Made by a program: the position numbers and the translations under genes
Source: Lactobacillus sp. ESL0684
GTDB lineage: Bacteria; Bacillota; Bacilli; Lactobacillales; Lactobacillaceae
Direction: 5' to 3'
NCBI RefSeq assembly: GCF_029392675.1
Contig: NZ_CP113941.1
Span: forward strand, 484,001-548,000
DNA length: 64,000 nt
Shown here: one piece after another, positions 15,975 through 24,272 of the stretch
How positions within the stretch are numbered: the first letter of the stretch is position 1
Layout of the letters: every line of letters starts with the position of its first letter
Notes under the pieces: model-generated
The model's database searches: none
Told to the model about the DNA's origin: nothing
Seen by the model: only the letters and a program-made list of their open reading frames with translations

Positions 15975-16868
15975 ATGCCAATTAGTAATCTGCTTTTAAT
16001 TACCTTTGCTTGTATCTCGGCTTTTTCACGGGGAATAATTTCGGTGATCGATCGCTATCAGATGGGGTATCGCAAGCAAAGCTCAATTAATGTTAACTTT
16101 ATCAACAACTTGTGTAGTACCTTGCTAGTAACGATCTTTTTAATTATTTTATTAACTAAAATCCCTGGCCCTAAACTCACTGCCGGCTACTTATTTCGAG
16201 TATTAATCTATGGGCTATTAGCCCAATTGGTTGCTTATGGTTATAGTTATGTATTTAAAAAAGTAACTATTATGCAGTCAATTGTTTTAAGTAAGTTAAC
16301 CGACTTGTTTATTCCATTGGCCATTTTTATAACTATGGGTTATCTTAATGGTGGCTCATACCTCATTTCAATTATTTCTACGGTAATTGTGGTTGTGTAT
16401 GTTATTTTTAAGCAAAGGCGTGATGGTTTAAATTTGCAAGTTCTCTTGCAAACTTTCATAGTAATTGCACCGTTATTAATTCTGCAAGCCGCGCTTTCGC
16501 CGCTGTTAACCAAAGGACTAATTAAGGCGATTGATTTAATTTATTTCACGATTGCAACTATTTACATTCGGTTTATTATTTCATTTATTACTTTTGTAGT
16601 AAAAAATCATGGTTTAAAAATGCAGCTGGCAAGAGCTGATCGCCAATTAACGCTAATTTACTTGACGCGGGCAGTGCTTACCTTACTAGCACAAGTGACC
16701 AATACTCTGGCCACCTCTTCACCTAATTCCAGTATTGCCTGGGTCTTTCTCAATATGACCAACCTCTATAGTGTGATTATTGGCAGTATTGTCTTGAAGG
16801 AAAAAGTTAAAGTTTCCGATGTCTTATTGGTAGTTTGCATTTTTTGTTTGGCCTTAATTCCGCAATAG
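15975..16868 (+). CDS. DMT/EamA-like multispan membrane protein
   Basis: A 297-residue hydrophobic protein with about ten predicted helices and two similar halves, the layout of drug/metabolite-transporter superfamily permeases. It ends with a helix pair around NLYSVIIGSIVLKEKVKVSDVLLVV, the typical EamA ending (shared LxEK-like motif). AAGGAG at 15962-15967 precedes the ATG. It lies between the IS110 element and the second ABC exporter gene. Substrate unknown, and family assignment rests on topology and the C-terminal motif. Confidence 0.7.
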   Translation: MPISNLLLITFACISAFSRGIISVIDRYQMGYRKQSSINVNFINNLCSTLLVTIFLIILLTKIPGPKLTAGYLFRVLIYGLLAQLVAYGYSYVFKKVTIMQSIVLSKLTDLFIPLAIFITMGYLNGGSYLISIISTVIVVVYVIFKQRRDGLNLQVLLQTFIVIAPLLILQAALSPLLTKGLIKAIDLIYFTIATIYIRFIISFITFVVKNHGLKMQLARADRQLTLIYLTRAVLTLLAQVTNTLATSSPNSSIAWVFLNMTNLYSVIIGSIVLKEKVKVSDVLLVVCIFCLALIPQ

Positions 16869-17011
16869 AATAGGTAACTTATGATTTTCTAAATATAACT
16901 AAAATAGCTAGTGTTAGTTTCTACTTAATAATTAAAAAAGCATTGCAAAAATAAATAAATTATTAAATAATAGATCAATAGTAATTTTTGTTTATTTTTG
17001 GAGGGGTAGCC

Positions 17012-18574
17012 ATGTTTAAATATCTGAAACAGCATTTTCTATTAGTAGCTTTGGTTAGTATATTGTTGTTATCTAACTCATTCTTACAGGTTTATGCAGC
17101 TACCCAAATGGCACAATTAGCCAACTTTCTAATAGCCCGTAAATTTACTGCCTTCATGACAACACTAGCTTTCATTTTTGGCATTTGGCTCATTACCTTT
17201 GTTTTGACTTTTATAGAGGGTTATCTGCAAGAATTGGTGACGCAACAGATAGTTACTTCGATTAGAACTGATTTAGTTGATAGCTTAAGTCACTTGTCTA
17301 CACTGGAATTCCAACAAAAATCGGTTGATTATTATGAGTCCTGGCTACAAAATGATGTTAACTTAATTAGGCAACAAGGTATCAATTCTTTGTTTGTGAT
17401 TATTAGGTTTAGTGGTAATGCTATTTTTGCTCTAGGTGCCTTACTTAATTACAGTTATCTGCTCTTTAGCATTGCTCTTATTTTGTTAATTTTAATTATT
17501 GCTGTGCCCAAGCTGGTTAAACCCTTTTTAACCAAGGGAGCCAGCGAAATTTCGGCTGCTAATGAAAAATTTCTGCAAGTAACTAGCAGCGCTTTACATG
17601 GCTACGAAACCTTGTCTGCCTTTAATGCGTTAAAGGAGTTGGTACACTTAACTAAGGTTGGTTCTCAATTTGTTAAACGCGCCAATGTGCATAACGCTTG
17701 TCGTCAGGGTGAGGTTGGCTTGGTAACTGGAATGATTAACATTGGCAGTCAGTTGGTTGTTTTGGGAGTGACTGGATATTTACATTTTCAGGGTGTGGTT
17801 AGCGCTGGGGCAATTTTGGCTACAGCAGAACTAGCTACCAAGGTGTTTGATTCAGCAGGAATTATTAATAATAACTTTGCGAAAATGATGTCGGTTACTG
17901 AATTATTTGCTAAGTTCAAACAAATTGATGCTCAAACTGATAATAATGAACAACAGATAAGTTTACCGAATGACCAATTTGAGTCACTTGAATTTCGCAA
18001 CGTTAGCTTTAGTTACCCGAATACCAAAACTGACATTATTGATAATTTTTCATATAAATTTACCGCAGGTGAAACTTACCAATTAACTGGGGTATCCGGA
18101 CGCGGTAAGACAACGCTATTTCGGCTTGCGACCAAGCAATTATTACCACAATCTGGGCAGATCTTGTTAAATGGGATTGATCTTTGTCAGTTATCGCGTG
18201 AGCAAATCAACCGTATAATTGTGGCTGTTCCGCAAAATATCACCATTTTTCCAGAATCGCTTGACTATAATGTTACTTTGGGGCGTGAGCTCAAGACGCA
18301 AGCACTTGCAAAGACAAAGCAGACTTTTGGCGTTAATGATAACTGGCAAGTTGAGAGTTTATCAGGTGGGGAGCGGCAGCGTCTGGCACTAGCACGATTA
18401 GTCGCTGTCAAAGATAAATTGGTCTTGTTAGATGAAAGTTTTTCTAGTGTCGATCTTCCGACCAGCAAGGTTTTGCTAGAAGCAGTGCTCAAGCAAACAG
18501 ATAGTGTGATCTTGATTTCCCATCGCCAAGCTGAAGTTGCCGGACTAAAACTACATACTGTATCTTTAGATTAA
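17012..18574 (+). CDS. ABC exporter half-transporter (TMD-NBD fusion), second of two
   Basis: A 520-residue ABC exporter subunit. Membrane domain at about 1-300; ATPase domain with Walker A GVSGRGKTT (360-368), signature LSGGE (450-454), Walker B LVLLDE (D474, E475) and H-loop ILISHRQ. GGAGGGG at 17000-17006 supports ATG 17012 over an upstream TTG. The length and the distance between motifs match the gene at 12652-14217, which suggests tandem paralogues later separated by the IS110 element and a permease gene. Substrate unknown. The IS1182 element begins 14 bp after its stop. Confidence 0.87.
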   Translation: MFKYLKQHFLLVALVSILLLSNSFLQVYAATQMAQLANFLIARKFTAFMTTLAFIFGIWLITFVLTFIEGYLQELVTQQIVTSIRTDLVDSLSHLSTLEFQQKSVDYYESWLQNDVNLIRQQGINSLFVIIRFSGNAIFALGALLNYSYLLFSIALILLILIIAVPKLVKPFLTKGASEISAANEKFLQVTSSALHGYETLSAFNALKELVHLTKVGSQFVKRANVHNACRQGEVGLVTGMINIGSQLVVLGVTGYLHFQGVVSAGAILATAELATKVFDSAGIINNNFAKMMSVTELFAKFKQIDAQTDNNEQQISLPNDQFESLEFRNVSFSYPNTKTDIIDNFSYKFTAGETYQLTGVSGRGKTTLFRLATKQLLPQSGQILLNGIDLCQLSREQINRIIVAVPQNITIFPESLDYNVTLGRELKTQALAKTKQTFGVNDNWQVESLSGGERQRLALARLVAVKDKLVLLDESFSSVDLPTSKVLLEAVLKQTDSVILISHRQAEVAGLKLHTVSLD

Positions 18575-18617
18575 TTGGCAAATAAAAAGTGTCTGGGAAA
18601 AAACTAACTCTTCAGAC

Positions 18618-20267
18618 TTAAAAACAGACCAAGTTTTCGTAATAGAAAATCTTGATCTGTTTTTTGTTGCTTATTTCCTGTAAAAGAAGTTTTCCGCCAC
18701 CTCTTCTACTCCAATATTTGCTCAAATTCATCATCATGAACATCAAGCCTACATCGGTTTCGACCTTTTTCTTCCCTCGCAAATGAGTTCTGCGCACACC
18801 AAAAACGTTCTTCATATGTCCAAAGACTGGCTCTACGTCCGTTTTTCTACAGCCATAGATCCGTCTGCCTTCGCTACTTTGAAGAGTTTGTTTAGCTTTT
18901 GCCTTTAAATATTGCCAATTGGGGTTGTATTGCACCTGCCTTTGGCGTCCGCTCTTAGTTTTGGCTAGCTCAGTCAATTCAGCGGTTAATTGAAACTCAT
19001 CTGCTTCATATATTTTTAGATCAGAGATTAACCCCGTACTCTTATTCCTTCGCTTACCATAACGTTTGAAATTGAACTGCACACCTTGCCAGTCAAGATA
19101 ATAATCTGCTTGTTCGTTATAGGTCCAATTAGCTAGCTTAGTGGGATCTTTCTTGTACTTTCTAGTCTGCTCCTTATCGTAAAGGCTGTAAGGAATAAAA
19201 TATTGTTTATCTTCATACTCATTTTCAAGCATAGAATAATTATATTCGCTGCCATAGCCGGCATCGGCAACGATGTTCTGGAACTTGTCTAAATTTGTCA
19301 TTTGCTTTAAGAAAGGTTCTAAAGTCTTGAAGTCTGTTGGATTAGGGTAAAGTGCATAATCTACTACATATTGGTTGGTAGTTGCCACTTGAATATTATA
19401 TCCGGGTTTAAGCTGACCATTCCTCATATGATCTTCTTTCATATGCATAAAAGTGGCATCATGATTGGTCTTTGAGTAGCTATTACGCTCACCAAAAGTT
19501 GCTTGCGCCTGTTCATACTTTTCTGCTCTGGGGATAAAATCCTTACGCAACTTATGCAAGACTTTTTTAAGGCCTCGCCTTTGACGTTTTTTAGTTGAAC
19601 CTCCAGGAATTACTTTCGGCTCAGCCGCGATTGCTTCATCTAGTTGCTTGATGGCAGTTTCTGTTTGTTCTGCCATGATTGCCAGACCCTGACTAGTTTG
19701 TGCTTCTTCTTCAGTAATCGCTTGGATTACTTCTTTTTGAATCAATTCGTCATAAAGCTCAACTGCATTAGCCTTTAACTTAGTATGAAACTTTTCGACA
19801 GCTCTTTTCCAAACGAAAGTATACTTGTTAGCATCAGCTTCAATTTTGGTCCCATCAATAAAGATGGCATCTTCTCTAAGCAACCCTTCTGCTTGCAAAA
19901 GATTAGTAAAATAGACAAAAGCTTGTTTAATCAGCTGATTGGTATGGCTACTAGCTCTAAAGTTATTGATCGTATGATATGAAATATGTTTACCACTAGC
20001 TATGACCATCATCGGGAGGTTTTCTGTGAGCATCCGCTCAATTTTTCTACCAGAGAAAACGCGTCTAGAGTAGGCAAAGAGTAGTATTTTGAGCATCATT
20101 GCTGGGTGATAGGCAGGTCGACCAGTATTTGAATTGTCTTCCAGCAGCACATCGGCAGGAATCGAGTCGACAAAATCACTGATAACCTGAGCAAGATGAT
20201 TTTTAGGAATAGAAAAGTCAAAGTTGAGTGTTAAAGCAGTTTGACCTGTGATATAATTTTGATACAT
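18618..20267 (-). CDS. IS1182-family DDE transposase
   Basis: A 549-residue transposase in normal length range. The N-terminal DUF772-like region reads GRPAYHPAMMLKILLFAYSR. DDE candidates are D in IFIDGTKIEADANKYTF, D in NIVADAGYGSEYNYSML and E in KTDVEPVFGHMKNVFG. A basic linker (KKRQRRGLKKVLHKLRKDF) separates the first two. No frameshift, so the element may be active. Its last codons overlap the terminator at 18620-18664. Confidence 0.93.
   Translation of the reverse strand: MYQNYITGQTALTLNFDFSIPKNHLAQVISDFVDSIPADVLLEDNSNTGRPAYHPAMMLKILLFAYSRRVFSGRKIERMLTENLPMMVIASGKHISYHTINNFRASSHTNQLIKQAFVYFTNLLQAEGLLREDAIFIDGTKIEADANKYTFVWKRAVEKFHTKLKANAVELYDELIQKEVIQAITEEEAQTSQGLAIMAEQTETAIKQLDEAIAAEPKVIPGGSTKKRQRRGLKKVLHKLRKDFIPRAEKYEQAQATFGERNSYSKTNHDATFMHMKEDHMRNGQLKPGYNIQVATTNQYVVDYALYPNPTDFKTLEPFLKQMTNLDKFQNIVADAGYGSEYNYSMLENEYEDKQYFIPYSLYDKEQTRKYKKDPTKLANWTYNEQADYYLDWQGVQFNFKRYGKRRNKSTGLISDLKIYEADEFQLTAELTELAKTKSGRQRQVQYNPNWQYLKAKAKQTLQSSEGRRIYGCRKTDVEPVFGHMKNVFGVRRTHLRGKKKVETDVGLMFMMMNLSKYWSRRGGGKLLLQEISNKKQIKIFYYENLVCF
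18620..18665. terminator. Terminator at the left end of the IS1182 element
   Basis: AAACAGACCAAGTTTTC pairs with GAAAATCTTGATCTGTTT around a short loop, with A and T runs on the two sides. It overlaps the end of the transposase gene and can stop transcripts in both directions. Confidence 0.7.
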
Positions 20268-20333
20268 GAAAAGCCCACCTTTTTTGTTTTTTGTAGTAAT
20301 TTAATAATAACAAGGTTAGGCTAGAATGTATAT

Positions 20334-20374
20334 GAAAAATCCGCTAGAACGCAAAGGTTCTAACGGATTTTTTG
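20334..20374. terminator. Terminator at the right end of the IS1182 element
   Basis: AAAAATCCG-TAGAAC, loop GCAAAG and GTTCTA-CGGATTTTTT form a stem with A and T runs. It lies between the right inverted repeat and the transposase start, where it would block outside transcription from entering the transposase gene. Confidence 0.7.
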
Positions 20375-20423
20375 CTTTTAAGGGTCTAGTTTTTTCCCAG
20401 ACACCTTATTTTTTCTAGTAAAA

Positions 20424-21770
20424 TTATTTGAAAGCTAAAGCACCCATTGGATCCCATGGCAATAATTGCGTTGGGTTCTTGCTGCCTTCGTCAAATTCTT
20501 GCTTAACTTTATCTGACAAGAATTTCTTGTTAATAACTGCTTGATAAACAAAGTCATCAAACCAAGCATCACTCATCACGAAGTAACCTTTAAAACCAGG
20601 TTTGTCGCCCCAAGAGTTTTCGATCTTCCACTTAGTTGGTTTGTCGTCGACTAAATCAACCCCAGTAATGACCATGGCGTGATCCATCATGCTTTCGCCA
20701 GAATCAAGTTTGTCTGCTTTAGACATTGACAGATCAATATCAAATAATTGATCGCGTTGGTAAATCTTAGTATCAAGCAAACCAAGTTGGCGCTCTGAAT
20801 CTTTACCGACATTAGAGCCGAACCAAACTACTTCGCCTGATTGCAATTGCTTGATGATTAGGTCTTTCATTTCAGCAACTTCTAAATTAAGGTGCCGGAC
20901 TTGGCGACCGTCAACGATGTTACCTAGATATTCAACTGAGAATACTTGGTGATAAGGTTTATCAGCAGTTGGTGAATTGATAATTGAAACGTGGTCTTCC
21001 AAATTCATGCCCACATATTTGTCAAAGAATGCTTTGGGCGTAATTCCAGCTTCACGGTGATAATTATTGTCATCGTCGCGATATTCAAAATCAAATTTTG
21101 TTGGTGGCACACCCAATGAAATAGCCAAAATCCGAAAGACATCATTTAACATCTCATTTTTACGGTCTTCAACTTCTTGGTCTGTTTTACCAGCATTGAC
21201 TAGTTCGCGTAATTCTAAGCCGTCCTTACGTAATAACGTGTTTAGCGTATCATTTAAGGCACTAGAATTGTTAGAGTTAGCAGTTTCTGGATAAACTGAT
21301 TTTGGGACAATTCCGTATTTTTCGATTAAGCCGCAGAGCATATCCCATTGACCACCGTCTTGTTGTGGAGTGGCAAATAAGAAGGCAACTTTACGATCGC
21401 CTAAAGGTTGATTGGCAGACGCAATTACATTTTCAAAGAACCAGTTAGACTTTTCAAATTTATCCCAGAAGTTAGTGTAATTTTGGGATAATTCGAAATC
21501 CTTAATCTTGTATTCTTTTTGCATTGGGTGACGCATGGTGTTTAAGGCTGAGAACATCCAGCAACGTCCAGATTGCTTTTGATCAGCCGGTTTGCCCGTG
21601 GCAATTTCTACTGAAAAAGTTGGTTCTAAATCAATCTTTGATTGAGTATTTTGGCTGGCCTTGTAAATGCCATTTTCTTGAGCGGCATTGGCAGCAATAT
21701 TGCTGCCAGCATGGTTTGCTAAATCTTTAGTAAATTCGGCAATTGCTTGCTCAGTAATTTCTTTAGTCAT
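20424..21770 (-). CDS. pepC: Aminopeptidase C (bleomycin-hydrolase-type cysteine aminopeptidase)
   Basis: A 448-residue cytosolic C1-family aminopeptidase that trims peptides taken up from milk or host protein. The catalytic triad is visible: C70 in QKQSGRCWMFSALN, H364 in MMDHAMVITG and N385 in KWKIENSWGDKPG. Length matches PepC (about 449). A clear GGAGGAAAAA site precedes the ATG. It is monocistronic. Confidence 0.96.
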   Translation of the reverse strand: MTKEITEQAIAEFTKDLANHAGSNIAANAAQENGIYKASQNTQSKIDLEPTFSVEIATGKPADQKQSGRCWMFSALNTMRHPMQKEYKIKDFELSQNYTNFWDKFEKSNWFFENVIASANQPLGDRKVAFLFATPQQDGGQWDMLCGLIEKYGIVPKSVYPETANSNNSSALNDTLNTLLRKDGLELRELVNAGKTDQEVEDRKNEMLNDVFRILAISLGVPPTKFDFEYRDDDNNYHREAGITPKAFFDKYVGMNLEDHVSIINSPTADKPYHQVFSVEYLGNIVDGRQVRHLNLEVAEMKDLIIKQLQSGEVVWFGSNVGKDSERQLGLLDTKIYQRDQLFDIDLSMSKADKLDSGESMMDHAMVITGVDLVDDKPTKWKIENSWGDKPGFKGYFVMSDAWFDDFVYQAVINKKFLSDKVKQEFDEGSKNPTQLLPWDPMGALAFK

Positions 21771-21850
21771 AAATTTTTCCTCCTTGAAAATTGGTATGTA
21801 TTCTATTTTAGCCTATTATAGCTGCAGCTATCAACTTAATTAATTGTAAA

Positions 21851-22156
21851 TTAATTTTTTTCAGCTGGTTTATGATACCAAAATTCAGCAAATTCATCAT
21901 GCTTACTAAAATAGTCAATTACCAGGGGGTCTAGTGGCCAAATAGGTGTTTTTGTTTCTTGAGCAAATTCTAAAAGAAATTGCATTTCTTCCGCTAAAAT
22001 TTCATTACTATCTACTTGTGGATTAATAAAAAGGTGATTCATTAACCAAACTTCACCGTCTTGCCGCTGCAGCTTATCCATTGTCCAGCGGCAAGTTAAA
22101 ACGTCGTCATCGTCGTAAAATTCGAAAAATTGGTGGGGATCGTTAAGATTAAACAT
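21851..22156 (-). CDS. Small GNAT-like protein (probable YjdJ-type N-acetyltransferase fold)
   Basis: A 101-residue acidic protein. The order of strands followed by SNEILAEEMQFLLEFAQETKTPIWPLDPLVIDYFSKHDEFAEFW resembles the short Acetyltransf_CG (PF14542) group, in which a helix after the acetyl-CoA loop is followed by a PxCPxxxxYxxxHPE-like stretch. The usual R/Q-x-x-G-x-G/A loop is not seen; VDSNEILA stands in its place. Cofactor binding is therefore doubtful. AAGGAACC precedes the ATG. The gene lies between pepC and dut. Function unknown. Confidence 0.5.
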   Translation of the reverse strand: MFNLNDPHQFFEFYDDDDVLTCRWTMDKLQRQDGEVWLMNHLFINPQVDSNEILAEEMQFLLEFAQETKTPIWPLDPLVIDYFSKHDEFAEFWYHKPAEKN

Positions 22157-22209
22157 AAATGGTTCCTTTTAAGAATAAATTTGCTATTTCTGTATTTATT
22201 ATAGAAGAT

Positions 22210-22241
22210 TTTACAATAAAATGCGTAATTTATTGTAGAAT
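22210..22241 (+). promoter_or_regulatory. dut-radA promoter with overlapping inverted repeat
   Basis: A -10-like TAGAAT at 22236-22241 is preceded by a TTTACA at 22210-22215 with a long spacer (20). A perfect 9-bp inverted repeat, TACAATAAA (22212-22220) and TTTATTGTA (22229-22237), covers both boxes. It looks like an operator but does not resemble the Gram-positive LexA site. Confidence 0.45.
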
Positions 22242-22270
22242 AGTGTCTGGAGCATAATAAGGAGATAAGT

Positions 22271-22822
22271 ATGATTAAGACACGTGGATTTGAAAGAGTT
22301 TCTAAGTATCAAAATAAAAATATTAACCTTCCTAGAAGACAGACGATTGCTAGTGCGGGTTATGACTTGGAGGCCGCTAAAGACGTATTAGTGCCAAGTA
22401 TTTGGCGGTTAAACTTTGTCCGGATTTTTCGCTTAATCAGAAATGGACATCAATTATACGAACCAGATTATGAATTAGCTGATCATGTGTTAAAGCCGTT
22501 GCTGATTCCGACTGGAATTAAGGCTTATATGCCAGATGACGAGGTATTGCTACTTGCCAATCGTTCGTCCAATACAATGAAAAAAAATTTAAGTTTGCCT
22601 AACGGAATTGGGGTAATTGATGCTGATTATTACAATAATCCGAATAATGAGGGCGAAATCTTTATGCAGGTAATTAATTATGGTGTTAGACCGCTGCAAA
22701 TCCGTAAAGGTGATCGAATCGGGCAGGGGATTTTTATTCACTATTTAAAAACTGATCAGGATTTACCAGTTAGCCGTAAACGGATGAATGGTTTTGGTTC
22801 AACTAATAAGGAAGAGAATTAA
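22271..22822 (+). CDS. dut: dUTP diphosphatase (trimeric dUTPase)
   Basis: A 183-residue dUTPase that hydrolyses dUTP to dUMP and so keeps uracil out of DNA. All five motifs are present: AGYDL (29-33), RSSNTMKKNL (98-107), GVIDADYY with NEGEI, GDRIGQGIF and the C-terminal R...GFGST. An insertion around residues 43-70 makes it longer than most (about 145), as in other lactobacilli. Its TAA overlaps the radA ATG (TAATG), so dut-radA are translationally coupled. Confidence 0.93.
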   Translation: MIKTRGFERVSKYQNKNINLPRRQTIASAGYDLEAAKDVLVPSIWRLNFVRIFRLIRNGHQLYEPDYELADHVLKPLLIPTGIKAYMPDDEVLLLANRSSNTMKKNLSLPNGIGVIDADYYNNPNNEGEIFMQVINYGVRPLQIRKGDRIGQGIFIHYLKTDQDLPVSRKRMNGFGSTNKEEN

Positions 22823-24198
22823 TGGCTAAAATAAAAACTAAGTATAAGTGTCGTTCTTGTGGCTATGTTTCGGCAAGTTATTTAGGACGTTGTCCTAATT
22901 GTGGTGCTTGGAACCAATTTGAACAAGAAAGCGAAGCAGTTGCTAACCGTTCTACTAAGGGAAGTCCTAGCCGGTTAATTAAAAAGACTGGTACTAATGA
23001 TCCCGTTAAATTAAATAGTGTTCAAGCGGAAAAAGAAGAACGGATTTTGACAAGTTCTAAGGAATTGAATCGTGTCTTAGGAGGCGGTATTGTTCCAGGG
23101 TCTTTAGTCTTAATTGGTGGGGATCCCGGAATTGGAAAGTCCACATTAATGCTCCAGATTATGAGTGATCTAGCTAAAACATATAAAGTTTTATATGTTT
23201 CAGGAGAAGAGTCTGCAAGTCAAATAAAACTGCGAGCTAATCGCTTGGACCTAGGTGCTAGCGATATGTTACTCTATCCGGAAACCGACATGGAAGATAT
23301 TCGCCAGCAAATTGCAGAGGTTGAGCCGGATTTTGTGATTATTGATTCTATTCAAACGATGAACGAGCCCAGTCTTGATTCGATGACTGGTTCCGCCTCA
23401 CAAGTTCGAGAAGTGACCAGTGAACTAATGAAAATTGCCAAGATGCAGGCTATTACCGTTTTTGTCATTGGGCATGTGACTAAGGAAGGAACAATTGCCG
23501 GGCCTAAGATTTTGGAACATATGGTGGATACAGTACTTTATTTCGAAGGTGATGAACACCATGCTTATCGAATCTTGCATTCTGTTAAAAATCGCTTTGG
23601 TGCTGCCAATGAAATTGGGATGTTTGAGATGGTTAACGAGGGATTACAAGAAGTCACCAATCCATCAGCAATTTTTCTCGATGAACGCTTGCCGCAGTCA
23701 ACTGGCTCGGCAATTGTGGTTTCACTTGAAGGAACGCGGCCGCTGCTTGCTGAAATTCAAGCTTTGGTAACGCCAACAGCCTTTGGCTACGCTAAGAGAA
23801 CGACTTCTGGTATCGATTATAATCGGGCTGCTTTGCTTTTGGCAGTTCTGGAAAAGCGTGGCAACCTAATGTTGCAGAATCAGGACGTCTATTTGACGGC
23901 AACTGGTGGAATTCGGTTAAATGAGCCTGCTGTTGATCTGGCAGTGATTATGGCGATTGCATCTAGTTATAAAAATCAAGAGATTTCCCCTACTGATTGT
24001 TTTGTTGGTGAGGTTGGCTTAACTGGAGAAGTTCGCCGGGTTAATAAAATCGAAGCACGGATTAAAGAAGCAGCTAAAACAGGGTTTAAGCGAATTTATA
24101 TTCCTAAACATAATATGCAAGCCGGTTTGAAAAACTTGGGGATTGAAGTAATTCCAGTTGCTAGTATCAGACAGGCACTAAAGCTAGTTTTAGGCTAG
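22822..24198 (+). CDS. radA: DNA repair protein RadA
   Basis: A 458-residue RecA-like ATPase that processes recombination intermediates and branch migration. It has a four-cysteine zinc finger (C10, C13, C24, C27), Walker A GGDPGIGKST around 99-107, the RadA-specific KNRFG motif (256-260) and a Lon-protease-like C-terminal domain from about 280. It overlaps dut by one base. Length is standard. Confidence 0.96.
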   Translation: MAKIKTKYKCRSCGYVSASYLGRCPNCGAWNQFEQESEAVANRSTKGSPSRLIKKTGTNDPVKLNSVQAEKEERILTSSKELNRVLGGGIVPGSLVLIGGDPGIGKSTLMLQIMSDLAKTYKVLYVSGEESASQIKLRANRLDLGASDMLLYPETDMEDIRQQIAEVEPDFVIIDSIQTMNEPSLDSMTGSASQVREVTSELMKIAKMQAITVFVIGHVTKEGTIAGPKILEHMVDTVLYFEGDEHHAYRILHSVKNRFGAANEIGMFEMVNEGLQEVTNPSAIFLDERLPQSTGSAIVVSLEGTRPLLAEIQALVTPTAFGYAKRTTSGIDYNRAALLLAVLEKRGNLMLQNQDVYLTATGGIRLNEPAVDLAVIMAIASSYKNQEISPTDCFVGEVGLTGEVRRVNKIEARIKEAAKTGFKRIYIPKHNMQAGLKNLGIEVIPVASIRQALKLVLG

Positions 24199-24272
24199 GA
24201 AAGATTGAACTTTTGACTCATAACGGGTAAACTAAAAGCATTGAATTTACTATTTTGAAAGAGGCAAGTATT

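Larger units (their letters stand above)
18589..20404 (-). mobile_element. IS1182-family insertion sequence, apparently complete
   Basis: An 1816-bp element with 18-bp perfect terminal inverted repeats: GTGTCTGGGAAAAAACTA at 18589-18606 and its complement at 20387-20404. It carries one intact transposase ORF on the minus strand. A terminator-like hairpin lies at each end. No clear target duplication can be read: the left flank is A-rich and the right flank reads CTTATTTT. It lies between the ABC exporter stop and pepC and disrupts no gene. Confidence 0.9.

Noticed and set aside
4739-20404. Defence island or toxin-antitoxin system in the accessory region
   Set aside because: The region holds transporters, gal genes and two IS elements. 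No nuclease, restriction, Cas, retron or toxin-antitoxin sequence was recognised. The P-loop kinase-like protein at 8801 has a zeta-like motif but no antitoxin gene beside it.
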